A DNA stretch of 50,564 nt, taken from the NCBI RefSeq assembly GCF_000430825.1, contig NZ_AUMT01000020.1, forward strand, positions 1 through 50,564, given 5' to 3'. The position numbers and the translations under genes are program-made. Each line of letters opens with the position of its first letter. Position 1 is the first letter of the stretch. This DNA is from Chryseobacterium daeguense DSM 19388. GTDB lineage: Bacteria; Bacteroidota; Bacteroidia; Flavobacteriales; Weeksellaceae. The notes below the pieces were generated by a model. The model saw only the letters and a list, made by a program, of their open reading frames with translations, was not told where the DNA came from and did no database searches. This document shows positions 17,247 to 24,981 of this stretch, piece after piece.

Positions 17247-18896
17247 ATGAAAGATATAATGAATATGAATGTAAAGAAGATTGCTTTTGGAGCAGCAGTG
17301 GTATTTTTTACCAATTTTGCCTTTGCGCAAACAGTACAGGATGGTATCAACAGTATTGACAGTGATAAATTTGCTCAAGCAAAAACTAATTTTACGAACA
17401 TGGTTGCAAAAGAGCCTACTGCTGAAAATTATTTCTACTTAGGAAATACATTTTTGAAGCAGGTAGAGCCGGATTATGCAGCAGCTACAGAAAATTTTAA
17501 TAAAGGGCTTGCTGCAGACAGCAAAAGTTATTTAAATAAAATCGGTCTGGCAGCGGTAAAGCTTGGAAAAGGTGATAAAAGTGCTGTTGCAGAAATTCAG
17601 AAAGCTGTAACGGATTCTAAAGAGAAAGATGCTGAAGTTCTGTTCAGAGCTGCTGAAGCTTTAACATTATTTGAGAAAAATAACTCTCCGGATCTGGCAA
17701 TTCAGTTTTTGAATAAAGCGATCGAAAGAGCCGAAAGAAAAGGTGTTCCTGCACATTATTACTATACTTTAGGGGATGCTTACAGACTTAAAAGAATGCC
17801 TGGTGATGCAATGACTGCTTATGAAAAAGCTTTACCTCTTGCAAAAAATAAAGCATCGGTTTATACAAGAATCGGGTCTTTATGGATGGCAGCTCAGCAG
17901 TGGCAGCAGGCTAAAACCAATATAGAAAAAGCAATTGCTACAGATCCTTCTTATGCTCCGGCGTATAAGGTAATGGCAGCTTATGATATCAGATATCAGC
18001 AAAATGCTAAGGCAACTCAAGACCTTATCAACTATACAAAATATGCTGATGAAGACCCATATACGCAGTTAGAAATTGCTAAGCTTTATTTTACCAATGA
18101 AGATTATACAAACTCTAAGCAGGTTTTAGATAAGATTTTTGATAAAATTAATGATCCTATCAAGTTTAAATTAAGAGCTTATCAGTTGTATGCAGACGGT
18201 AAATATGCTGAAGCAAAACAAAACATGGATAACTTCGTTTCTCAGGCGGAAAAAACAAGAGTACAGCCTGCTGACCAGGGATTACAAGGTTTAATCGCAG
18301 CTGGTTTAGCTAAAACAGAAACGGATGCAGCTAAGAAAACAGCTTTAACAACTGAAGCTCAGCAAAAAATTGCTATTGCAAAAGCGGCTAAAGACGAGAC
18401 CATGAAGTGGGATATGGAGTTAGCTAAAATTGCAGGAGGAGGTGCTTCTCAGGCTAATGCGGATGCAGGACCTATCAACCCTGTTATTGAAGGATTAAAG
18501 CAAAAAGTTGCGGCCAATGCTCAGGATACAGATTCCTTATTTAAGTTGGCAACAGCTTATCAGGAAGCTAAAAACTGGGATGGTGCTATTGCCACATGGG
18601 AGAAAATGAGTACTCTTCTTCCTGATTGGGCTCCGGCTTACTACAGCTTAGGATATTCTTACCAGCAAAGCGGTAACAATGACGCTGCAAAAATTGCTTA
18701 CGAAAAATATATTTCTACAGTAAAACCTGCAGAAGTTGACGCAAACAAACAGACTTTAGCATACGCTTACTTTGCAGTGGCTTATCTGTCTAAAGACAGT
18801 GATGTGGCTAAAGCTAAAGATTATGTTGCTAAATCTGTACAATTGGATCCTACTTATCAGGATGCTGTGAAATTAAATGCAGAGATCAATAAATAA
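17247..18896 (+). CDS. Periplasmic tetratricopeptide repeat protein
   Basis: About 549 residues from the first ATG (17247); starts at 17259 or 17265 are also possible. The signal peptide reads MNVKKIAFGAAVVFF...FAFAQ. Most of the protein is TPR repeats, for example ENYFYLGNTFLKQ, AHYYYTLGDAYRLK, ASVYTRIGSLWMAA and APAYYSLGYSYQQSG, with an Ala/Lys-rich linker near residues 385-425. Such proteins scaffold periplasmic complexes. It follows the PstS-like gene by 89 nt and precedes a terminator. Confidence 0.85.
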   Translation: MKDIMNMNVKKIAFGAAVVFFTNFAFAQTVQDGINSIDSDKFAQAKTNFTNMVAKEPTAENYFYLGNTFLKQVEPDYAAATENFNKGLAADSKSYLNKIGLAAVKLGKGDKSAVAEIQKAVTDSKEKDAEVLFRAAEALTLFEKNNSPDLAIQFLNKAIERAERKGVPAHYYYTLGDAYRLKRMPGDAMTAYEKALPLAKNKASVYTRIGSLWMAAQQWQQAKTNIEKAIATDPSYAPAYKVMAAYDIRYQQNAKATQDLINYTKYADEDPYTQLEIAKLYFTNEDYTNSKQVLDKIFDKINDPIKFKLRAYQLYADGKYAEAKQNMDNFVSQAEKTRVQPADQGLQGLIAAGLAKTETDAAKKTALTTEAQQKIAIAKAAKDETMKWDMELAKIAGGGASQANADAGPINPVIEGLKQKVAANAQDTDSLFKLATAYQEAKNWDGAIATWEKMSTLLPDWAPAYYSLGYSYQQSGNNDAAKIAYEKYISTVKPAEVDANKQTLAYAYFAVAYLSKDSDVAKAKDYVAKSVQLDPTYQDAVKLNAEINK

Positions 18897-18920
18897 TTTA
18901 TAATTTAAATTATAGATATA

Positions 18921-18954
18921 AAGCTTCCCATTCGTAATGTTTGGGAAGTTTTTA
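18921..18954 (+). terminator. Rho-independent terminator
   Basis: CTTCCCA (18924-18930) pairs with TGGGAAG (18942-18948), then TTTTTATTTT. The right arm also carries the putative -33 TTTG of bshB1. Confidence 0.75.
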
Positions 18955-18972
18955 TTTTAAATCTTATCTTTG
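18940..18972 (+). promoter_or_regulatory. Promoter TTTG-N21-TATCTTTG for bshB1, 5 nt before ATG
   Basis: -33 TTTG at 18940-18943 and a perfect -7 TATCTTTG at 18965-18972. The ATG follows after 5 nt, so the mRNA should be leaderless or nearly so. Confidence 0.6.
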
Positions 18973-18977
18973 AAAAT

Positions 18978-19697
18978 ATGAAAACAGATATACTTGCTTT
19001 TGGTGCACATCCTGATGATGTGGAACTTGGATGTGGCGGAACGATAGCCAAAATGATTTCAGAAGGTAAAACATGTGTTATTGTAGACCTTACAAAAGGA
19101 GAGCTCGGTACGAGAGGAACTGATGAAACCAGAAAAGTGGAAGCTGCAGATTCTGCAAAGATTCTGGGGGTTGCTGCAAGGGAAAATCTGGGGATGAAAG
19201 ACGGTTTTTTGGAAAATTCTGAAGAATATCAGATGAGGATTGTAAAAATGGTTCGCAAATACCGCCCGGAAATCGTATTGGGCAATGCAATTGATGACAG
19301 ACATCCTGATCATGCAAAAGGAGCGAAATTAGTGTCAGATGCGTGCTTTTTGGCCGGACTGAGAAAAATTGAAACTGTTTTGGATGGGGAGAACCAGGAA
19401 GTGTGGAGACCAAAGCATATTTTCCATTATATTCAATGGAAAAATATAGAGCCGGAATTCGTTATTGATATTTCTGAGCATCTGGATAAAAAAATTGCAG
19501 CATGTATGGCGTTTAAAACCCAGTTTTATGACCCGACTTCCAAGGAACCGGAAACGCCGATTACATCCAAAGACTTTTATGAAAGTCTTACCTACCGTGC
19601 CCAAGATTTGGGGAGATTATCGGGAGTGACTTATGCTGAGGGATTTACGTCTGAGAAGCTAATTGCTTTGAAAAATTTTGACGGAATTGTTTGGTAA
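18978..19697 (+). CDS. bshB1: Bacillithiol biosynthesis deacetylase BshB1
   Basis: 239 residues. LmbE/PIG-L fold with the zinc motif AHPDDVE (residues 10-16), KGELGTRG, and the second metal motif DDRHPDHAKGA near residue 108. It removes the acetyl group from GlcNAc-malate to give GlcN-malate, the second step of bacillithiol synthesis, and many members also act as bacillithiol-conjugate amidases. This implies the cell uses bacillithiol as its low-molecular-weight thiol. bshA and bshC are not in the window. Confidence 0.95.
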   Translation: MKTDILAFGAHPDDVELGCGGTIAKMISEGKTCVIVDLTKGELGTRGTDETRKVEAADSAKILGVAARENLGMKDGFLENSEEYQMRIVKMVRKYRPEIVLGNAIDDRHPDHAKGAKLVSDACFLAGLRKIETVLDGENQEVWRPKHIFHYIQWKNIEPEFVIDISEHLDKKIAACMAFKTQFYDPTSKEPETPITSKDFYESLTYRAQDLGRLSGVTYAEGFTSEKLIALKNFDGIVW

Positions 19698-19720
19698 TTA
19701 AAAAATCTTTTCTATATTTG
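19690..19720 (+). promoter_or_regulatory. Consensus promoter TTTG-N19-TATATTTG for tRNA-His
   Basis: -33 TTTG (19690-19693) lies in the last codons of bshB1, with a 19-nt spacer and a perfect -7 TATATTTG (19713-19720). This is the best match to the Bacteroidetes consensus in the window. Transcription would start a few bases before the tRNA. Confidence 0.75.
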
Positions 19721-19733
19721 CACTCACAAAACG

Positions 19734-19807
<74 letters not shown>

Positions 19808-19811
19808 CAAT

Positions 19812-19846
19812 AAAAGTACACTTTTCAGAAAGTGTACTTTTTTATT
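19812..19846 (+). terminator. Rho-independent terminator of tRNA-His
   Basis: A 13-bp perfect stem AAAAGTACACTTT/AAAGTGTACTTTT (19812-19824, 19829-19841) with loop TCAG, then a T-rich tail. Confidence 0.88.
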
Positions 19847-19940
19847 TTAAAGTATTTTATGCTTGAGGTGAGTAGCTTTAAATGAATAAATTGAGTGAAA
19901 TTTAATTTTGAAAATTGAGAATTGCCCGGGTTCGGACATA

Positions 19941-19966
19941 AAAAAAGCACCCTTTTTCAGATGCTT
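19941..19966 (-). terminator. Probable terminator of the DUF3276 gene
   Basis: On the minus strand AAGCATC pairs with GGTGCTT (one wobble) across an 8-nt loop and is followed by TTTT, about 20 nt after the stop codon. Confidence 0.55.
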
Positions 19967-19986
19967 GTGTTTTTAGTTATTTTCTT

Positions 19987-20322
19987 TTAGACTTCGTCGT
20001 CAGAATCTATCGTGTATGATCTGCTCTTGAAATCTTTGTCATGTTTTTCTGATATTACATCCTCACCCTTTTCGCTAATGATGAAATCTGTGGACTCATT
20101 AAACATCTCCTGAAAACTTTTAAAATCTTCTTTATAAAGATAGATTTTGTGCTTCTCGAATGTAGCTTCTCCATTCTCTCCGAAATTCTTTTTGCTTTCG
20201 GTAATCGTAAGATAATAATCTCCTGCTTTCGTCTCGCGCACATCAAAGAAATAAGTTCTTCTCCCTGCTTTTAACACCTTCGTGAAAATTTCATTTTCAT
20301 GGCGTTCCTTGTATTCACTCAT
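19987..20322 (-). CDS. DUF3276 family PUR-alpha-like nucleic-acid-binding protein
   Basis: 111 residues. Segments such as EIFTKVLKAGRRTYFFDVRETKAGDYYLTITESKK and HKIYLYKEDFKSF match the bacterial PUR-alpha repeat family (DUF3276), small single-stranded DNA/RNA-binding proteins of Bacteroidetes and spirochaetes. The C-terminus is acidic (DSDDEV). It is a single gene with a good promoter and terminator; the target nucleic acid is unknown. Confidence 0.9.
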   Translation of the reverse strand: MSEYKERHENEIFTKVLKAGRRTYFFDVRETKAGDYYLTITESKKNFGENGEATFEKHKIYLYKEDFKSFQEMFNESTDFIISEKGEDVISEKHDKDFKSRSYTIDSDDEV

Positions 20323-20351
20323 TGTTAGATATTTTTTAATCTTGTTAAGAA

Positions 20352-20381
20352 CAAATATAAAAGTTTTCTTTTAATCACAAA
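20352..20381 (-). promoter_or_regulatory. Promoter TTTG-N18-TATATTTG for DUF3276
   Basis: On the minus strand -33 TTTG is 20381-20378 and the perfect -7 TATATTTG is 20359-20352, 29 nt before the ATG. Confidence 0.6.
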
Positions 20382-20421
20382 ATTTTTTTTATGATTTATT
20401 TAACAATTGCGAACGAAACGG

Positions 20422-22083
20422 CTAAGCGGTTACGGAATTGGTAATTTCTGTGAGGTTGAGAATTTTATCTGCTTTTTGGGCGCTAGACTCTCTGTGTGTG
20501 ATTATTATGGAGGTAGCGTTATGAATTTTACGATCAATATTTTCCAGGATATTCTGTTCGGTTTCTGTGTCGAGAGCAGATAGGGAATCGTCAAAAATAA
20601 TGATATTCGGGTCTTTAATCAATGCTCTGGCGATGCATATCCTTTGTTTTTGTCCCCCGGAAAGCATTACACCGCGTTCACCAACCATTGTTTTATACTG
20701 GTCTTTGAACTCAACAATATTTTTGTCTACATCGGCTATTTTTGCATATTCTACTACTTTTTCATGAGTAGGTTTATCAATCGCAAAGCCAATATTATTT
20801 TCAATGGAATCAGAAAACAAATAACTTTCCTGTGGAATATATCCTATGAAATTTCTGTAATTTTCAAGATTATGCTCTTTAAGATTTTTCCCGTCGATAA
20901 GGATTTCACCTTCCGTAGGATCAATCAGGCGACACAGCAGTAAAGCAATGGTAGATTTCCCACTTCCGGTTTTTCCCATAATGGCTAATGATTCTCCGGC
21001 TTTTATTTTGAAACTTAAATTATCTAAAGCTTTGATTCCTGTATTCGGATAGACATAAGAAACGTTCCTGAACTCAATATCTCCTTTAATAGGATAATTT
21101 TCAAAATTTTTATTAACGATCTCAGATTTCTTATCCATGAATTCATTAATCCTCTGCATTGAAGCCTCGGCTCTCTGATTAACAGAAGTTACCCAGCCTA
21201 CCATTGAAAAAGGGAAAATCAAAGTATTGATATACATAAAGAAATCTGCAATTTTACCAATGCTTAATTCTCCGGCAATATATTTTTGACCGCCGATCCA
21301 GATGATAGCAACATTTAATAATCCGATTACAAATAATATAATGGTAAAAAAATACGCTTCTGTTTTAGCAAGGTCTAAGGCTTTATCCTGATAATCGGTT
21401 ACCTTAACCCCGTAATTTTTTTTGATATAATTCTCTCTCTCGAAAAATTTTACCACCCGTATTCCCGAAAAGCTGTCCTGAACAAAAGTGGAAATTCCGG
21501 ATTGGCTTTTTTGCATGATCTTCGATTTTTTATTGATAATCGAACTTACCTTATAAATTGCATAAGATAAAACAGGGAGTGGAAGCAACGTCCACAATGT
21601 CATGGAAGCGTCCGTTTTCACCATATAAATGGCTGTGATAATAACAAGGACAATAAGATTTACCACGTACATTACTCCTGGCCCCAGATACATTCTTACT
21701 GCTACAACATCTTCACTTAGCCTGTTCATCAGGTCTCCGATGGTGGTCTGCTTGTAATCCGTTAAAGATAAATCCTGATAATGTCTGTAGATCTTGTTCT
21801 TAAGCTCGTATTCTATCCTTCTTGAAGCTACAATAATGGTCTGGCGCATCATAAAAGTGAAGAATCCTGTAAGGAGTGAACAGCCGACAATGATGGCAAC
21901 ATAGATTAAAACCTGACGGTTAAAGCCCAAATTTCCATTCTTTGTAAGCTCATCCACAGATTTTCCTACAAACTGGACTTTATATATATTAAAAAAATTA
22001 CTGGCAATGATAAAGAGTAGTCCCCAAAACAATAATATTTTGTGTTTCCAAAAATAGGGATTTAAGGTTTTTAGCGCTTTCAT
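20422..22083 (-). CDS. ABC exporter, fused membrane and ATPase domains
   Basis: 553 residues. A six-helix exporter domain (~1-310) precedes the nucleotide-binding domain with Walker A GKTGSGKST (~366-374), the Q-loop region YIPQESYLFSD, signature LSGGQKQR (~472), Walker B IIIFDDSLSALD (D-D instead of the usual D-E) and the H-loop IIITHR. It would act as a homo- or heterodimer exporting lipid, drug or peptide. The Asp at the catalytic Glu position is what degenerate sites of heterodimeric exporters often show, yet no partner is adjacent. Confidence 0.92.
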   Translation of the reverse strand: MKALKTLNPYFWKHKILLFWGLLFIIASNFFNIYKVQFVGKSVDELTKNGNLGFNRQVLIYVAIIVGCSLLTGFFTFMMRQTIIVASRRIEYELKNKIYRHYQDLSLTDYKQTTIGDLMNRLSEDVVAVRMYLGPGVMYVVNLIVLVIITAIYMVKTDASMTLWTLLPLPVLSYAIYKVSSIINKKSKIMQKSQSGISTFVQDSFSGIRVVKFFERENYIKKNYGVKVTDYQDKALDLAKTEAYFFTIILFVIGLLNVAIIWIGGQKYIAGELSIGKIADFFMYINTLIFPFSMVGWVTSVNQRAEASMQRINEFMDKKSEIVNKNFENYPIKGDIEFRNVSYVYPNTGIKALDNLSFKIKAGESLAIMGKTGSGKSTIALLLCRLIDPTEGEILIDGKNLKEHNLENYRNFIGYIPQESYLFSDSIENNIGFAIDKPTHEKVVEYAKIADVDKNIVEFKDQYKTMVGERGVMLSGGQKQRICIARALIKDPNIIIFDDSLSALDTETEQNILENIDRKIHNATSIIITHRESSAQKADKILNLTEITNSVTA

Positions 22084-22092
22084 AAAGTTTTA

Positions 22093-22100
22093 CAAATTTA
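22093..22100 (-). promoter_or_regulatory. -7 element (TAAATTTG) for the ABC exporter
   Basis: Perfect TAnnTTTG on the minus strand, ending 9 nt before the ATG, so the leader is very short. Divergent from the nusB promoter. Confidence 0.5.
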
Positions 22101-22144
22101 CGAAAATGTCATCATATTACGAATTTCATCAATTTTAATTTTTG

Positions 22145-22152
22145 TATCTTTG
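22145..22152 (+). promoter_or_regulatory. -7 element (TATCTTTG) for nusB-DUF1573-yajC
   Basis: Perfect TAnnTTTG match ending 22 nt before the nusB ATG. Confidence 0.6.
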
Positions 22153-22174
22153 CAGGCATAAAAAAGCTCTTTGA

Positions 22175-23080
22175 ATGTTAGGAAGACGACAAATCCGTGA
22201 AAAAGTAGTACAGACTGTATATTCTTATTATCAGAATCCTGTAAAGTTTGATGTATTAGAGAAAAATATGTTTGCCGGTATAGAGAAAATCTATCATCTC
22301 TATATTTATCAGCTTAACTTTTTGGTGGCTCTGAAGGAATTGGCAGAAAATCAGATTGAGATCGGGAAGAATAAGTATATTAAAACCGATGCTAATATTA
22401 ATCCTAACCAAAAATTCATCAATAATCAAGTTTTAATTAAGCTGGAAGAAAATCCTGAGAGATTATTTTTCACAGGTCAGCATAAGGAGTTGAAATGGGA
22501 TATGCATGATGATCTTTTGGTGAAAACTTTCCAGAGAATCACTGCAGGAAAGCGTTATCAGGATTTCATGAAGGAAGAAGGATATTCTTTTGAAAACGAC
22601 CAGAAATTCATCGGGAAATTATTTTTACGTTATATCGCTGAAAATGATGATTTCCATGATTATCTTGGAGATAAAGAACTTTCCTGGTATGACGATATTC
22701 ATATTGCCAATTCAATGGTTCAGAAAACAATTGGTTTCCTGAAAGAGGATGAAGAAAGCCGAACTTTAATTAAAATGATTAAAGATGATGAGGATAAAAC
22801 TTTCGCCATGAAACTGTTGAGAAATACCTTAGACAGCTGGGAAAATAACGAAAAGAAACTGGAAGAAAGACTGGAAAACTGGGATCTGGAAAGAGTTTCT
22901 CTAATGGATAAAGTAATTTTAACAACTGCAATTACGGAACTGGATAATTTTCCTTTTACACCTTCAAGAGTTATTATCAATGAATATATTGAGATCGCAA
23001 AAGTATTTGCAACAGATAGATCAAATATCTTCATTAATGGGATTTTGGATAAATATTGTAAAGATCTAAATAGAATATAA
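22175..23080 (+). CDS. nusB: Transcription antitermination factor NusB (long form)
   Basis: 301 residues, about twice the E. coli length (139). The start MLGRRQIREKVVQTVYSYYQ matches the NusB N-terminal helix, and the C-terminal ~120 residues hold the NusB core (SLMDKVILTTAITELDNFPFTPSRVIINEYIEIAK). The region between (~60-175) is an insertion or duplication seen in Bacteroidetes NusB. NusB with NusE binds boxA RNA and supports antitermination of rRNA operons. It is first in a tight operon (2 nt to the next gene). Confidence 0.92.
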   Translation: MLGRRQIREKVVQTVYSYYQNPVKFDVLEKNMFAGIEKIYHLYIYQLNFLVALKELAENQIEIGKNKYIKTDANINPNQKFINNQVLIKLEENPERLFFTGQHKELKWDMHDDLLVKTFQRITAGKRYQDFMKEEGYSFENDQKFIGKLFLRYIAENDDFHDYLGDKELSWYDDIHIANSMVQKTIGFLKEDEESRTLIKMIKDDEDKTFAMKLLRNTLDSWENNEKKLEERLENWDLERVSLMDKVILTTAITELDNFPFTPSRVIINEYIEIAKVFATDRSNIFINGILDKYCKDLNRI

Positions 23081-23082
23081 AC

Positions 23083-23595
23083 ATGAAAAAGACGTTATCA
23101 ATTATCGCTTTGTCTATAATAGGCTTTGGTGTGGTTTCTTGTAAAAAAGAAAATAAACAAGTAACAGGTACTGAAACTGCAGCTACAGATTCTACAGCGG
23201 CTGCAACTACAGCAATGCCCGGTGATTCTGCAGCAGCTCCGGCTTCAGTACAAACTCCGGCAGCTCCGGCTTCTAACCAGCCTCTAACATCAGTTGCACT
23301 TTCTGAAAGCAATTTCGATTTCGGAAAAATCAAAAAAGGAGATAAAGTAGAACACGTTTATGAAGTAACAAATACAGGAAATAACCCATTGGTGATTTCT
23401 GAAGTAAAGCCAGGTTGCGGATGTACGGCTCCTGATTTTACAAAAGAACCGATCCTTCCTGGTAAAAAAGGAAAAATTACATTACATTTCGATTCTACAA
23501 ACTTTGACGGAAACGTTCAGAAATTTGCAGATGTGTATGCTAATGTAGAAAAATCTCCTATTAAATTAACATTTACAGCGAATATTCAACCATAA
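23083..23595 (+). CDS. DUF1573 lipoprotein
   Basis: 170 residues. The lipoprotein signal ends VSCKKE (Cys20). An Ala/Thr/Pro-rich linker (~25-65) precedes the DUF1573 domain with FDFGKIKKGDKVEHVYEVTN and the conserved KPGCGCTAPD turn. DUF1573 is an immunoglobulin-like beta fold common in Bacteroidetes periplasmic proteins; molecular function is unknown. It lies between nusB and yajC in one operon, a conserved order in flavobacteria. Confidence 0.88.
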   Translation: MKKTLSIIALSIIGFGVVSCKKENKQVTGTETAATDSTAAATTAMPGDSAAAPASVQTPAAPASNQPLTSVALSESNFDFGKIKKGDKVEHVYEVTNTGNNPLVISEVKPGCGCTAPDFTKEPILPGKKGKITLHFDSTNFDGNVQKFADVYANVEKSPIKLTFTANIQP

Positions 23596-23599
23596 TATA

Positions 23600-23971
23600 A
23601 TGAATCAATTATCAATTTTTTTACAAGCACCTGCACAGGGAGGAAACTCTTCTATGATGCTGATCATGATGGGAGTAATGTTTGTAGGTTTTTATTTCCT
23701 GATGATAAGACCACAAATGAGAAAGCAGAAGCAGGAGAAAAACTTCCAGGAAACTTTGAAGGTGGGAACCAGAGTGGTCCTTACTTCCGGTCTTCATGGA
23801 AGAATTGCCCAGATTCAGGATGATGGTTTTATAATTGAAACATTGTCTGGAAAGCTGAAATTCGAAAAAGCGGCTGTTTCGAGAGAGTTTACAGAAGCGC
23901 GTTTTGGAGATAAAGCAAAAGCTGCTGAAAAAACAGCTGAGAAAAAAGAAATCGAAACTGAGAAGAAATAA
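23600..23971 (+). CDS. yajC: Preprotein translocase subunit YajC
   Basis: 123 residues. One membrane helix (~18-36, MMLIMMGVMFVGFYFLMIRP) is followed by the YajC domain (RKQKQEKNFQETLKVGTRVVLTSGLHGRI) and a Lys/Glu/Ala-rich tail. It is an accessory subunit of the SecDF-YajC complex at the SecYEG channel. Last gene of the nusB operon; a GC-rich hairpin follows. Confidence 0.93.
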   Translation: MNQLSIFLQAPAQGGNSSMMLIMMGVMFVGFYFLMIRPQMRKQKQEKNFQETLKVGTRVVLTSGLHGRIAQIQDDGFIIETLSGKLKFEKAAVSREFTEARFGDKAKAAEKTAEKKEIETEKK

Positions 23972-23995
23972 TTTTTTCCAGTTTTAAAATATTTC

Positions 23996-24037
23996 GTTTC
24001 GGCGGGGTGAGCAAAGCTCACCCCGCCGAAACTTTTT
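23996..24037 (+). terminator. Strong GC-rich Rho-independent terminator
   Basis: A 17-bp perfect stem (23996-24012 with 24016-24032) closes on an AAA loop and is followed by TTTTT. Its GC content stands out in this AT-rich DNA. Confidence 0.88.
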
Positions 24038-24083
24038 ATAATGTAAACAACTCAATTTTAGCATTCTACAGTATAAAAATAGG

Positions 24084-24164
24084 GGCTTCGACTTCGCTCA
24101 GCCTGACAGTGAAAAACCAATTAGAGATAGTATTAGCATTGTCGGGCTGAACGAAGTCGAAGCC
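24084..24164. repeat. REP-like large palindrome
   Basis: Two 25-nt arms (24084-24108 and 24140-24164, core GGCTTCGACTTCG) are inverted copies with two C/T differences, both still G-U pairable in RNA, around a 31-nt loop. A T-run follows on the plus strand. Arms with this core word recur between genes in many flavobacterial genomes, so I read it as a REP-type or miniature element, perhaps also acting as a terminator. Confidence 0.6.
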
Positions 24165-24225
24165 TTTTTTCATGTTGATTAATGCAAAAACATTAGTGAA
24201 ATTAGTGTTTAAAATCCAAAAGAAA

Positions 24226-24233
24226 TATCTTTG
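24226..24233 (+). promoter_or_regulatory. -7 element (TATCTTTG) 4 nt before the SDR ATG
   Basis: Perfect TAnnTTTG, followed after CTTC by ATG 24238. It lies inside the longer in-frame extension (from 24172), which argues for the short start and a leaderless mRNA. Confidence 0.55.
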
Positions 24234-24237
24234 CTTC

Positions 24238-24969
24238 ATGAATCAAAACACAAGCAAAACCGTTCTCATTTTAGGCGCAAATTCTGATGTAGCCAAGCAA
24301 TGTATTAAACAATACACTGAAAAAGGATTGTCTGTAACAGCGGCTTCCAGAAATACAAAATCCTTGGAAGAATTTGTACAGGAAAATAATCTTGATTCAA
24401 AAGTGACGGTGCTAAGTTTTGATTCTGTCGACTTTGATTCGCATCAAAAATTTTATGATGAACTACCTGTTAAACCCCATATTGTTGTTTACGCAGCCGG
24501 CTTTTTAGTGGACAATGAAAGTGCATTGAACGATTTCAAAGGTGCTCAGCAAATGATGTTAGTAAATTATATGGGAGCTGTTTCCATACTGAATATTATC
24601 GCAACCGATAAAAGCAACAAAAACCTGGAAAGAATCATCGGATTGTCTTCACTTTCCGGAGTGAGAGGAAGGAAAAGTAACTTTGTTTATGGAAGTACAA
24701 AAGCTGCTTTTACCACCTATTTGGCGGGTTTGAGACAGGAATTAACTTCAAAAAACGTTAAAGTAAATGCCTTGGTTATTGGTTATATCCGGACAAAAAT
24801 AAATGAAGGTTTACGGCTAAACGAGTCTTTAATTATGGAACCGGAATATGTAGCAAAATTTATCGTCAACGCCGGAAATTCCTTTACCATTGTCCCGAAT
24901 TTTAAATGGAAAATGATTTATTTGATTTTAAAAATATTGCCGGAAAGTTTGGTGGCGAAATTACCTTAA
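24238..24969 (+). CDS. Short-chain dehydrogenase/reductase (SDR)
   Basis: 243 residues. The Rossmann start VLILGANSDVAKQC carries the nucleotide-binding loop (a variant of GxxxGxG), followed by the NAG-equivalent YAAGF, the Ser region GLSSLSG and the catalytic YGSTKAA (Y-x3-K). Substrate is unknown; the variant loop and the C-terminal hydrophobic helix (MIYLILKILPESL) resemble membrane-associated SDRs such as DprE2-like ketoreductases. The start at 24238 follows from the promoter position. It ends 12 nt before the convergent LigD ORF, with no terminator visible between them. Confidence 0.85.
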   Translation: MNQNTSKTVLILGANSDVAKQCIKQYTEKGLSVTAASRNTKSLEEFVQENNLDSKVTVLSFDSVDFDSHQKFYDELPVKPHIVVYAAGFLVDNESALNDFKGAQQMMLVNYMGAVSILNIIATDKSNKNLERIIGLSSLSGVRGRKSNFVYGSTKAAFTTYLAGLRQELTSKNVKVNALVIGYIRTKINEGLRLNESLIMEPEYVAKFIVNAGNSFTIVPNFKWKMIYLILKILPESLVAKLP

Positions 24970-24981
24970 TATTAATCTAAG

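Noticed and set aside
22720..23333. Two minus-strand ORFs opposite nusB and DUF1573
   Set aside because: Ser/Leu- and Ala/Val-rich shadows of the sense genes; the second merely mirrors the Ala/Thr linker of the lipoprotein.
23996..24032. GC-rich 17-bp hairpin considered as a foreign insertion or riboswitch
   Set aside because: A T-run follows directly and it lies just after the yajC stop, so a strong terminator explains it.
24172..24237. 22-codon N-terminal extension of the SDR gene
   Set aside because: A perfect -7 element lies inside it and the Rossmann fold starts right after ATG 24238.
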